DNA from: STC-54 sp964504665
GTDB lineage: Bacteria; Patescibacteriota; Microgenomatia; Daviesbacterales; UBA10151
DNA length: 39,469 bases
Direction: 5' to 3'
NCBI GenBank assembly: GCA_964504665.1
Contig: CAZDEH010000008.1
Span: 1-39,469 of the forward strand
Positions 23,928 to 31,385 of this stretch are shown piece by piece. Within the stretch, counting starts at the first letter, position 1; each line of letters opens with the position of its first letter. The translations under genes and the position numbers were made by a program. The notes under the pieces were generated by a model. It saw nothing but the letters and a program-made list of their open reading frames with translations, made no database searches and was not told the origin of the DNA.

Positions 23928-25919
23928 TTAATCTCCGCTTTTATTATAGTTACTTTGTAAACAAGAGTAATCAACTGAATTAACCCGGGAATCATTATTT
24001 AAATCAGCAACTCTTGTAACATCTGCAACCAAGCTCCACTCCCTAGACATCTCTCCTTTATCAAAAGCATTAACCTTATTATCAGGTGAACTAATTGGGT
24101 AAATATCACCAACAGGCAGGATAACATCATTTAAATTAGTCGTGCCTTCCTCAGCCACAAACTTCACTTTCCTGCTGACAGTCTTTGGAGCCCGCAGGGA
24201 TAAAATATAAGTTTTATCTATTTCTAGTGCCGGATTAAAATCAACCGGTTTCCCATCTTTATCAATGTTTATTATTTTTTTAATTAAAGATTTAGCGTTA
24301 TCAATATCTTCTTTGATTTCCACAGCCACATCATTTGCCGATAAATCCACAGACCGTGCTAAACAGGTAGTTTTCAGTGTAAAATCAACAGTTGTAAGCC
24401 CAAGTGAACAATAACCATTTACAACTTTTCCGGCATCAGTTATCAAAACTATTGGATGCTTACCATCACTTAATTTATCTGAAATACTAGAAATAACCTT
24501 ATACCTGATATCATTATTTGAAGGAGTTGGCGTAGCTGAAGATGTGGAAGTTCGATCATCTGTTACATCCTTTGCCCAATAACTAATTCTAGCATCTTTA
24601 CCTTCAACTTTAATATTAGCTGTACCCTGATCAGAGTGATCACCAAAGTTTCTTCCCTTGATAGTTATTTGTGTTCCAGTACCAATAGGACTGTAAGTAC
24701 AAAGAGCTGAGGTGATCTTTGGCTCACCTCCTATATATTTAATACTTTTAGAAGTCACAGGGCTGGTGACGTTTTTATTATCCTTAAATTGACAAAACAG
24801 AGTTAAATCTCCGCCGGGAATTATATTACGGGTAAAGGTATATTGAATATTGATAGGTACCCCTGAAAAATCTGCATTCTGGTATGGTTTCCACTGGGGA
24901 GCACTACTACCGGCATCATCTTTATCAAAGCTGACATCTGAACATCTATAATCAGTTGTATATACAACAGGCACAGCTGTTGGGGTGGGAGTTAGAGTTA
25001 TAGTTATAGTTGGAGTTGAAGTTGAAGTAGAGGTGGGAGTTAAAGTTGCAGTAGTAGTAACACAACTTCCGACCAATCCTAAAGGAGGAATTTGACAAAT
25101 GAGTCCACTGCAGCAATTATTTGGCACCGGACAATCGCCACCGGAAGGAGAACAGGATGGAGGTGTAGGTGTAGGTGATAGTATTGGGGTATTAGTTGGA
25201 GTTAGAGTTGGAATAACCGGACGGCACTCAGTATACCCCTGACATCGATCGCCTCCTACTCCGTTAACACATAAACCAGCGGGTGAACAGTAACCGTTAA
25301 CACAACTGCAAGGTCGTGGAGTTGGTGTAGGTGTTAATGTAGGAGTTCGAGCTTCAATTGTATAAATAACTCTTGCATCCCCAACATTAAGAATTCCTGA
25401 CTCATCTTGAGCAACTATTTGTTTGTCAGTTATACTAATGATCGCTGTCCCAGTACCAATGACAAAAAAAGTTAACCTTCCTAGAGGAACATAACTTAGA
25501 GCATTTGCCGTATAGGTATCATTTACAGCAACATAACGTAGTGTCCCTGCAGAGGTATTAAAACCATACCATATCGGTGTCAAACGATTAGGGTCTGCTT
25601 TCTCCTCCTGAAAAGTATCTAAGCGTAGATTATCTGAATAAGTAATAGTAACATCAGCTCCTGTAATCTTTTGATTAGGAGCAAAACCGATACCAAAATT
25701 GAGACTAAAGCTACTATGATACTTAGGTACTACCTCACCGAGATTTAGTTTTAAAGTACCGACTTCTACGCCACCAGCAGCTTTGGAACGGAGATTTTGT
25801 TGTTGCTGCACCAGATAAACAGTTATAGGTATAATACCAAATGTGATTACTAAAACTACTATCAGGGCTAAAATATGCCCATGTAGCAAATTCTTAATCA
25901 AAATTAATTTATCTCTCAT
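23928..25919 (-). CDS. Large surface protein: cohesin-like, Cys-rich, TIG-like and dockerin-like parts
   Basis: A 663-residue protein. The N-terminal membrane helix (about 17-38) is followed by QQQQNLRSKAAGG. Cohesin-like domain about 50-190 (FSLNFGIGFAPNQKITGADVTITYSDNL... VPLGRLTFFVIGTG). Two Cys-rich modules (about 200-235 and 257-290) lie between TPTPTP linkers and resemble knottin/EGF-like units. A TIG/IPT-like domain follows (about 400-510, ITIKGRNFGDHSDQGTANIKV). The C terminus (about 610-663) carries a dockerin-like pair, with the calcium loop DLNNDSRVNSVDY and a weaker one SPDNKVNAFD. A protein with both module types could self-assemble or bridge partners. Domain names are from motif reading. 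Confidence 0.8.
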   Translation of the reverse strand: MRDKLILIKNLLHGHILALIVVLVITFGIIPITVYLVQQQQNLRSKAAGGVEVGTLKLNLGEVVPKYHSSFSLNFGIGFAPNQKITGADVTITYSDNLRLDTFQEEKADPNRLTPIWYGFNTSAGTLRYVAVNDTYTANALSYVPLGRLTFFVIGTGTAIISITDKQIVAQDESGILNVGDARVIYTIEARTPTLTPTPTPRPCSCVNGYCSPAGLCVNGVGGDRCQGYTECRPVIPTLTPTNTPILSPTPTPPSCSPSGGDCPVPNNCCSGLICQIPPLGLVGSCVTTTATLTPTSTSTSTPTITITLTPTPTAVPVVYTTDYRCSDVSFDKDDAGSSAPQWKPYQNADFSGVPINIQYTFTRNIIPGGDLTLFCQFKDNKNVTSPVTSKSIKYIGGEPKITSALCTYSPIGTGTQITIKGRNFGDHSDQGTANIKVEGKDARISYWAKDVTDDRTSTSSATPTPSNNDIRYKVISSISDKLSDGKHPIVLITDAGKVVNGYCSLGLTTVDFTLKTTCLARSVDLSANDVAVEIKEDIDNAKSLIKKIINIDKDGKPVDFNPALEIDKTYILSLRAPKTVSRKVKFVAEEGTTNLNDVILPVGDIYPISSPDNKVNAFDKGEMSREWSLVADVTRVADLNNDSRVNSVDYSCLQSNYNKSGD

Positions 25920-25938
25920 ATATAGATAACTAAATCGT

Positions 25939-27270
25939 CTATTGACGTACCCATTGATTTCTCCAAGTATTAAACATAACTAAATCTACAGGTGATCCAC
26001 ACTTAACCTGAGCAGGACTACCATCATCAACTCCAACTGTTTTGAGAAAATCATTGTTCCAAACATCAAAATCATCAGAATTAACATTTTGATCGTTATT
26101 TAAATCACCGGGAACACTACAAGATGCAGGTGTAGGGATAGGGCAATTTATAACTCCAACTGCCCAAGAAGTTGTATTAACTGGTCTTACACTAACACTG
26201 GCATTAACTCTTGCATTTGAATCAAGTGGAACATCATAACTAAAACCGGAGGTGTCCCAGAAATGTCCATTATATTGAACTTCATATACTTGTCCGGTAC
26301 CCGCGTTTGGAGAGGAAGTCCACGAAAGAGGAGCTATATTATTGACAGCATTACATCCAACAGTGAAATTCCCCGGTACACCAGGTGTTGGTATTGGGGT
26401 AGGCGCTGCCACGACAGTAACTTCCTTTATCGAACTAGGTTCAATGCAGTCAAAAACGGGACTTCCGGAGGCATAACCAGTTCCACCTCTACATTCTGCC
26501 CAAGGCTCAGAAGCGTTAGCTGCTCTGCAAAAAACTTTATAGGTACCAGGAGCAGTAGGAGTCCAAGTTTTAGTGATAGTAGCCACATTGAAGTTGGATG
26601 ACTCCCAATCATGAACAAAAACCCATTTCGATGAGTCACTAGTTTGGATAGCAGAAACAGCAATATCGCCTAAAACATGCATATTAGGAATAGTTGAACT
26701 AACAACGGTTGCCGAAAAAGCTCCAGGTTGACCTACTATCAGTGAGGACGGACCGTTAAATATAGTACAATTCGGAGGATTTACAACAGTAACTGCCTTT
26801 ACTGACTCAATCATAGGGCAGTTATAAATAGGAGGTGCTCCAGCGTAACTGGTACCACCCCGGCATTCTAACCAGGGTTCGGAAGCATTGGCTGTTCTGC
26901 AAAAAACATCATAAGTACCGGAGATAGAGGGTGTCCAAGTTTTGGAAATATCAAAAGCACGGTAGTCGCCTTGATTTGGATATATCGGCATATTCTCCCA
27001 AGTATTAATAAAAGCCCATTTTGATGAGTCACTAGTCGGGACAGCAGAAGCACTGATATCCCCAAGTAAAAACATTGAACCAATTGTTGTATAAGCTATT
27101 GCATGATAAGTTCCGGGGACATCTTTGACCAGGTAAGACGGACCTTTATCAATCCAACAGCCAGGAGTACCTGTGGGATTATCCGCATAAACATTTCCTG
27201 TAAATCTACCAAATAGAAAAAGCGTTAACAAGAATAGGGAAGTTAGCAAAAAAGTTTTAATTATAGCCAT
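25939..27270 (-). CDS. Secreted repeat protein with C-terminal dockerin-like domain
   Basis: A 443-residue protein with a signal peptide (to about 29, NVYA|DN). Two tandem repeats of about 120 residues (about 37-160 and 165-285) share TSDSSKWxFxxxWE, SxTWTP...GTYxVFCRxANASEPWxECRGGT and a closing VxAVTVV. A PTPIPTP linker, a fibronectin-III-like domain (about 300-380) and a dockerin-like end (GDLNNDQNVNSDDFDVWNNDF, then a degenerate second loop) follow. The ligand of the repeats is unknown. It has a leader and an AAGGA ribosome site, unlike the leaderless housekeeping genes, and is first of the five surface genes. Confidence 0.82.
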   Translation of the reverse strand: MAIIKTFLLTSLFLLTLFLFGRFTGNVYADNPTGTPGCWIDKGPSYLVKDVPGTYHAIAYTTIGSMFLLGDISASAVPTSDSSKWAFINTWENMPIYPNQGDYRAFDISKTWTPSISGTYDVFCRTANASEPWLECRGGTSYAGAPPIYNCPMIESVKAVTVVNPPNCTIFNGPSSLIVGQPGAFSATVVSSTIPNMHVLGDIAVSAIQTSDSSKWVFVHDWESSNFNVATITKTWTPTAPGTYKVFCRAANASEPWAECRGGTGYASGSPVFDCIEPSSIKEVTVVAAPTPIPTPGVPGNFTVGCNAVNNIAPLSWTSSPNAGTGQVYEVQYNGHFWDTSGFSYDVPLDSNARVNASVSVRPVNTTSWAVGVINCPIPTPASCSVPGDLNNDQNVNSDDFDVWNNDFLKTVGVDDGSPAQVKCGSPVDLVMFNTWRNQWVRQ

Positions 27271-27290
27271 TGTACATAGTCCTTATTTAC

Positions 27291-27320
27291 AGTTTAATAG
27301 AACTCTCGTTTAAATGTCAA
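27291..27320 (-). promoter_or_regulatory. Promoter of the surface-protein operon
   Basis: On the minus strand: TTGACA (27315-27320), 18-bp spacer, TAAACT (27291-27296), 20 nt to the ATG at 27270. AAGGAC about 8 nt before the ATG is a usable ribosome site, so this transcript has a normal leader. Confidence 0.6.
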
Positions 27321-27429
27321 CGTAAAGAAAGGTAAATAGCGATGGAGCATCTTATATTGTGCGACAACAAAATAAATAAACAATAGGCATATCTTATAAA
27401 TAAGTTAGTAAACTAACACGAATTTTGCA

Positions 27430-27545
27430 GTTGCCTGCACTGAGCGTAGTCGAAGTGTCATTGCGAGGTCCGATAAAATCGGACCGTTGCAATCTTGATT
27501 AGTAAAGATTCCCACGCTCGACCTTCGGTCTCACTCGGAATGACA
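27430..27545. repeat. Composite dispersed repeat with hairpins
   Basis: GC-richer block containing GTCATTGCGAGG, an inverted repeat GGTCCGAT-AAA-ATCGGACC (27469-27487), GCAATCT, then AGATTCCCACGC and CGGAATGACA, so the outer parts GTCATTGCGAG and GGAATGAC face each other. The GTCATTGCGAG/GCAATCTT pieces match those of the element in murD. Confidence 0.65.
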
Positions 27546-28118
27546 AATAAGTACTAAACTTGTAATGCAGTAAAATAAAATTTTATCATGATTTATTTAT
27601 TAGAAGCTGTGAAGTTATTCTTTGAAAGATTATTGATAAGCTCTTACCAGTCGCTGGAATAAAACAATAAGTTCTCATATTTTAGGCATAATAATCTACA
27701 GTTAACCACAAATAGGCACGAGGTCCTAGAATGCCCTTAAAACGGCTGCAAAGGGGATAAGTGGTATAGTAAAATCACTTAAGATTAGGTTGTCCTAAAA
27801 GTCTAATCTGGTTTTATTAAAATATAGATTAGTAAAAAATATTAGGCAGAAAATAAGTAGAAAAATATACACAAATAAGTACAAATATGTAACTTCTAAA
27901 AATCTAATAAATTAGTTACTCAGTCTCTAATGATCCAGATTTAACCACTTCTCCGGCTAGCCTGAACTACGTCGCATAAGATACATTGTACGACTAAGGA
28001 ATTGGGAATTAACTTAGTAGAGTAAAATCTCAGGGCAGCTAGGTACTTCAATACTAGAGAAGACAGTGATTACTTTACTTACGTCAACAAATAACCATAG
28101 TACTTAATAAGGGTAAAA

Positions 28119-28153
28119 GCCCCCTCTCTTTTCTAACCTGGGGGCATATTTTT
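28119..28153 (+). terminator. Rho-independent terminator with no gene before it
   Basis: GCCCCC (28119-28124) pairs with GGGGGC (28140-28145) over a 15-nt loop, followed by ATATTTTT. It is the strongest terminator in the window, reads on the plus strand, and no plus-strand gene precedes it, so it probably ends a non-coding transcript. Confidence 0.6.
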
Positions 28154-28165
28154 CACGCGTGAAAA
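28150..28165. repeat. Perfect 16-bp palindrome TTTTCACGCGTGAAAA
   Basis: Perfectly symmetric and directly overlapping the terminator T run. It could be an operator for a dimeric regulator or a second hairpin. Confidence 0.5.
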
Positions 28166-28207
28166 GAGTTAGTTAGCAATCATAAATCATGGATGATAAA
28201 TTGCTTA

Positions 28208-28228
28208 AGAGTAGAGTTCCTCTACTCT
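28208..28228. repeat. Hairpin with 9-bp perfect stem
   Basis: AGAGTAGAG-TTC-CTCTACTCT. ATTGC upstream and GCAAT downstream extend the pairing after a gap. No T run on either side, so more likely an RNA structural element than a terminator. Confidence 0.55.
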
Positions 28229-28375
28229 GGATTTGCAATACTATTCTTAGGTTATCCACAATCATCTCTTAAATACCCGGAGCATCAACATATAAAATAA
28301 CCCTATAGTAATTAATATTCGGGTTTATTTCTTGAGTACATCAAACTATATCAACCACTCCTTTACCTCCCCACT

Positions 28376-29215
28376 CTAACCGGTCCAAGAGGTTGTGACA
28401 GTAGCAATTAAAAATACTCCGACACCCCAACCCAGAAATTGCCATACATCTATTTTGGTTAATCTATCCTTTAGGGTATGTGTACAAATTCCTAAAATTA
28501 CATACAAACTTGTGGCAATTACGAGAGATAACATTGGTTTAGAAATAGGCCAAAAGGACAGGGCAATTGCAAGCTCCCCTATTATTAATGCAGGTACTAG
28601 AGAATAAATTAGAACAAAACTGCTTAGCCCCTCCATATCCAACGACCAAATTACTTGTAAAATTAAGGGGAAACTGATTAAGAAGACGGCTATTCCATTT
28701 AAAATAAAAAATAGATTTAAGGAGAATACTACATTAAATAACATATAGGCAGTGACAAGCGTCAACACAAAAACTGTCGTGGAAGCTACACGGTATAAAG
28801 GAATTGTCCTAATTGCGGCAACGTTAAAAACGTTTTGAGAAAGTAAAAGAGTATAGAAAATTAAACTAAAAACTAAAGCTACCGGAATCCTGGTTAACCA
28901 TCTGACCGGCAAAAGAAAATAATAACTGGCAACAGCTAGTGTAAAAAAGGTTGGTAGAATCATCAGGATGATAGCTTTAAGACTATTTAACCCTTCCCAC
29001 AACGCCCAAATAGATAGGAAAAAAGCGAGTATGGACAAACCCACAATAAACCGGTACGTTAAATAAAAAGGTACAAGCTGGGTGGAGATAAGCCCCAATG
29101 ATAATAATATTGAGACTAAAATAATCTTATGCCTTTTTTGTAAGGACATCCTTTCCTGAACTAGAGTGGCTAAGATTTTTATGATGGCATCACTTAAGCG
29201 GAAAAGTATATTCAT
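28376..29215 (-). CDS. Polytopic membrane protein of unknown function
   Basis: A 279-residue protein with a short amphipathic N terminus (MNILFRLSDAIIKILATLVQERMSLQKRHK) and about eight hydrophobic helices from residue 31 to the end, with small charged loops and no recognisable transporter motif. It overlaps ruvC by 4 nt (ATGA) and is last of yebC-ruvC-this gene, so it is co-translated with a Holliday-junction resolvase, without obvious functional link. I do not recognise the family with confidence; it resembles conserved membrane proteins of Microgenomates genomes. Confidence 0.8.
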   Translation of the reverse strand: MNILFRLSDAIIKILATLVQERMSLQKRHKIILVSILLSLGLISTQLVPFYLTYRFIVGLSILAFFLSIWALWEGLNSLKAIILMILPTFFTLAVASYYFLLPVRWLTRIPVALVFSLIFYTLLLSQNVFNVAAIRTIPLYRVASTTVFVLTLVTAYMLFNVVFSLNLFFILNGIAVFLISFPLILQVIWSLDMEGLSSFVLIYSLVPALIIGELAIALSFWPISKPMLSLVIATSLYVILGICTHTLKDRLTKIDVWQFLGWGVGVFLIATVTTSWTG

Positions 29216-29763
29216 TTAGCTACTAATTTTAAAACATGACATATTGCAATAGCCAAAGCATCAACAGCGTCATCGGAAAATTTTTTATTTCTTCTGGTTA
29301 ATCCTGACATTGGTTTCATTAATTCCCTTCCCCTTTTCCCATTTTTCCCTAAAAATTTTCTTACACCTTCATGAACTTGTTTTTTATCTGCCCTACCAGC
29401 TCCAGCTACCATTAATTTTACTGACAAACCGCTATATTCATGGATAGGTATACTTCTCATTCCTGCTGACAACATTAATACTCCCCTAGCCTGTCCCACA
29501 GCTATTGCTGTCCTGGTGTTAGCTCCAAAAAACAACATTTCTATTGCAATCAAATCAGGCTTAAAATTATTCACAATTTTTTCCAGTTCGTGATGTAAGA
29601 GCACAAGCCTTTTTTCCATTAAAGTATCCTTGGGTGTAGAAATATAACCATAATCAACAAGCTCTATATCGTAGTTAAATTCTCTTTCTAAAATATCGTC
29701 AGGAATTTTAATTAAGCCATAGCCTGTTGTTGCTGTTCCCGGATCAATTCCCAAAATAATCAT
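29212..29763 (-). CDS. ruvC: Holliday junction resolvase RuvC
   Basis: A 183-residue dimeric nuclease that cuts Holliday junctions made by RecA/RuvAB. The fold is RNase-H-like: MIILGIDPGTATTGYGLI (first catalytic Asp), IAIEMLFFGANTRTAIAVGQARGVLMLSA (second acidic residue, Glu), and KFSDDAVDALAIAICH (third and fourth acidic residues). The basic loop VAGAGRADKKQVHEGVRKFL is typical. Length is normal. It overlaps yebC upstream and a membrane-protein gene downstream by 4 nt each. The yebC-ruvC order is widespread in bacteria. Confidence 0.96.
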   Translation of the reverse strand: MIILGIDPGTATTGYGLIKIPDDILEREFNYDIELVDYGYISTPKDTLMEKRLVLLHHELEKIVNNFKPDLIAIEMLFFGANTRTAIAVGQARGVLMLSAGMRSIPIHEYSGLSVKLMVAGAGRADKKQVHEGVRKFLGKNGKRGRELMKPMSGLTRRNKKFSDDAVDALAIAICHVLKLVAK

Positions 29764-30497
29764 ATTTCAAAATTAGCATAGACTTTTTGAATATCTTCCT
29801 GTTCTTCTAATTTTTCTGTAAAATCCATAACCTTTTTCGCTATATCAGCATCTTTAATTTCTGTAATTATATTTGGTTGAAATGTTATACCAGACTCACT
29901 TATTTCAAAGCCTGTTTGAGTAATTTTTGTACCCATAGTATTTAATTCTGGGCTACTAACATATACTATATACATCTGTGTTTCATCCTCCATTAATTCT
30001 TCAACATCATCTGCCCCTAAATCTATTAGCTGAAGCATTTCTTCTTCTTTATTCTTCAATTTACTCTTAACTTTTATCTCCCCTTTTTTATCAAACATAT
30101 AAGCAGTACTGCCCAATCCTCCTAAAACCCCGCCAGCTTTATCAAAAATATTTCTGATTTCCTGGTTTGTCCTGAGCTTATTATCTGTCACTCCTTCAAT
30201 ATAAAAAGCCACTTTTCCCGGACCAAATCCTTCGTATACTACTTCCTCAAGGGCTTGTCCGGGTAGGTTTCCGAGACCTCTATCAATTGCCCTTTGCACA
30301 TTATCTTTGGGCATGTTAACTTTTTTGGCGAGTTCAAGTTCCATTCTGAGCCTTGGATTTGAATTAGGATCACCGCTATTACCTAACCTGGCAGCAATAG
30401 AGATAGCATTAGCAATTTTAGTAAAAGTCTGACCGCGTTTAATATCTGCTATCCCTTTTGCCCGTTTAATAGTAGACCATTTACTATGTCCTGACAT
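29760..30497 (-). CDS. yebC: YebC/PmpR family protein (TACO1-type)
   Basis: A 245-residue protein with the invariant N terminus MSGHSKWSTIKRAKGIADIKRG, GDPNSNPRLRMELELAKKVNMPKDNVQRAIDRG, VVYEGFGPGKVAFYIEGVTDNKLRTNQEIR and the three-domain YebC layout. Members act as DNA-binding regulators or, as shown more recently, as ribosome-associated factors that relieve stalling at proline-rich sequences. That may matter here because the surface proteins contain proline-rich linkers; the link is speculative. The open frame runs 20 codons further upstream, but the conserved start and the TTGCAA-17-TAATAT promoter 10 nt before it select the ATG at 30497. Confidence 0.95.
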   Translation of the reverse strand: MSGHSKWSTIKRAKGIADIKRGQTFTKIANAISIAARLGNSGDPNSNPRLRMELELAKKVNMPKDNVQRAIDRGLGNLPGQALEEVVYEGFGPGKVAFYIEGVTDNKLRTNQEIRNIFDKAGGVLGGLGSTAYMFDKKGEIKVKSKLKNKEEEMLQLIDLGADDVEELMEDETQMYIVYVSSPELNTMGTKITQTGFEISESGITFQPNIITEIKDADIAKKVMDFTEKLEEQEDIQKVYANFEI

Positions 30498-30507
30498 AAC
30501 TCTATAG

Positions 30508-30536
30508 ATATTAGCGTCTAGCTCCTTGTTTTGCAA
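30508..30536 (-). promoter_or_regulatory. yebC-ruvC promoter, near-leaderless
   Basis: On the minus strand: TTGCAA (30531-30536), 17-bp spacer, TAATAT (30508-30513), then 10 nt to the yebC ATG. It lies within the open extension of yebC, which rules out the longer start. Confidence 0.6.
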
Positions 30537-30561
30537 GTTTACTTTAATTTCAATCACCCTA

Positions 30562-30575
30562 CACCCTAGGGGTGG
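30562..30575. repeat. REP-like palindrome 3' of the RayT-like gene
   Basis: CACCCTAGGGGTGG followed by GGATTT-type flank (GATTTAA). It lies beyond the RayT-like gene stop, in the same orientation as the copy at 31324-31338 on the other side. Confidence 0.7.
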
Positions 30576-30606
30576 ATTTAAGTTTGCACCCCAGGAATCT
30601 TTATAA

Positions 30607-31278
30607 TTATTCCATTATTAGATCTTTGATATAAGCTAAATTCCTCTGGTAACCCACCTGATCAGCAACAAATTTAACATATTTTTCTTTTGATCTAAAT
30701 ATTTTTAATAGAAAATCGGGGTTGATAAATGGAATCTGTTCATCGGTTGCATATACCGGAAAAGAGGTCCACTTAAAATCTGATAGTTTATCAAACTCAA
30801 CCATATAAGAAGTTACTGGATTTAAATGAATGTAGCGTGAAATATGGGTAAATTGTTCATCAGATATAATTCTCTTGGCTTTAAAGGCATTTTGGGATAA
30901 AGCACCGTTACGGCTACTTTTTAAATTAAACATTTTAGCAAAGCTATTTTGAAAATTTGCAATAAATGTAGCAATTCCTTTATCACAAATTTGTTTAAGT
31001 AAAAAATGGTAATGATTTGGCATAAAAGCAAAAACGTAAACCTCAACAAGCGGTATAGTGTTCTCCAAAGCATCCAAATATTGCTGCTTTAATTCAGAAG
31101 AAAGACTTTTATATTTTGATAACCTCATTTTCTGAGGGAAACGGTAGTAATTAATTATTTCCAAAGCTTTACTTAAATTTACTTTCTGATTTTGAGCAAA
31201 GATACTTTCACCGGCAATAGAGCGGTTAAACACATGGTAAATTTCATTATTAGCTAAAACCACTGGTCTTTGAGGCAT
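30607..31278 (-). CDS. RayT-like (REP-associated) Y1 transposase, catalytic Tyr apparently missing
   Basis: A 223-residue protein of the Y1/IS200-like superfamily in its chromosomal, non-IS form. N terminus: EIYHVFNRSIAGESIF. HUH metal motif: FAFMPNHYHFLLKQ. Downstream family region: SRYIHLNPVTSYMVEFDKLSDFKWTSFP. Where relatives show a helix like SYTKYFN, with the nucleophilic Tyr, this protein reads NSFAKMFN with no Tyr. The following GALSQNAFKAKRI replaces the usual G-LFQGRFKA. It may be domesticated or inactive. Palindromes of the CCACCC family lie on both sides (30562-30575, 31324-31338), the arrangement expected for a RayT and its REP substrates. The start follows TTGACA-17-TAATCT. Confidence 0.85.
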   Translation of the reverse strand: MPQRPVVLANNEIYHVFNRSIAGESIFAQNQKVNLSKALEIINYYRFPQKMRLSKYKSLSSELKQQYLDALENTIPLVEVYVFAFMPNHYHFLLKQICDKGIATFIANFQNSFAKMFNLKSSRNGALSQNAFKAKRIISDEQFTHISRYIHLNPVTSYMVEFDKLSDFKWTSFPVYATDEQIPFINPDFLLKIFRSKEKYVKFVADQVGYQRNLAYIKDLIME

Positions 31279-31287
31279 CTTAATTAG

Positions 31288-31316
31288 AGATTAACTAAAA
31301 TTACCTGAGGTGTCAA
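31288..31316 (-). promoter_or_regulatory. Promoter of the RayT-like gene
   Basis: On the minus strand: TTGACA (31311-31316), 17-bp spacer, TAATCT (31288-31293), 9 nt to the ATG. Divergent from the TPR gene promoter; the REP-like palindrome sits between the two. Confidence 0.65.
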
Positions 31317-31323
31317 TATATAA

Positions 31324-31338
31324 CCACCCCTAGGGTGG
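31324..31338. repeat. REP-like palindrome CCACCCCTAGGGTGG
   Basis: Identical 15-mer to the one inside the delta' gene (9696-9710). It lies between two divergent -35 boxes, 8 bp from each or closer, so protein binding or cruciform formation here could affect both promoters. Confidence 0.8.
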
Positions 31339-31346
31339 ATTCTTTA

Positions 31347-31376
31347 TTGACAAGGGACTTTAGAACCCGATATACT
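31347..31376 (+). promoter_or_regulatory. Consensus promoter of the TPR gene, near-leaderless
   Basis: TTGACA (31347-31352), 18-bp spacer, TATACT (31371-31376), 9 nt to the ATG at 31386. It is the clearest single case: the promoter overlaps the open extension of the gene and forces the downstream start. Confidence 0.75.
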
Positions 31377-31385
31377 CGTTCCTTA

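Larger units (their letters stand above)
27271..28375. other. 1.1-kb non-coding region rich in hairpins
   Basis: No frame on either strand gives a credible protein. The region contains a dispersed repeat (27430-27545), an inverted repeat AGATTAG/CTAATCT (27782-27788/27803-27809), a terminator (28119-28153), a perfect palindrome (28150-28165) and a 9-bp-stem hairpin (28208-28228). I looked for RNase P RNA, tmRNA, SRP RNA and tRNA signatures and saw none. One or more small RNAs, probably on the plus strand and ending at the terminator, are possible. Flanking genes are both on the minus strand. Confidence 0.6.

Noticed and set aside
27359..27366. GTGCGAC, like the 5' end of a group II intron
   Set aside because: No domain V hairpin and no reverse transcriptase gene are present downstream.
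28252..28260. Perfect DnaA box TTATCCACA, with TTAACCACA at 27702-27710, in an AT-rich non-coding region: possible oriC
   Set aside because: One perfect 9-mer is expected about once in several such windows by chance, there is no cluster of boxes, no dnaA or dnaN nearby and no strand switch at this point.
31335..31385. Longer start for the TPR protein
   Set aside because: The TTGACA-18-TATACT promoter occupies this stretch, so it would not be transcribed.
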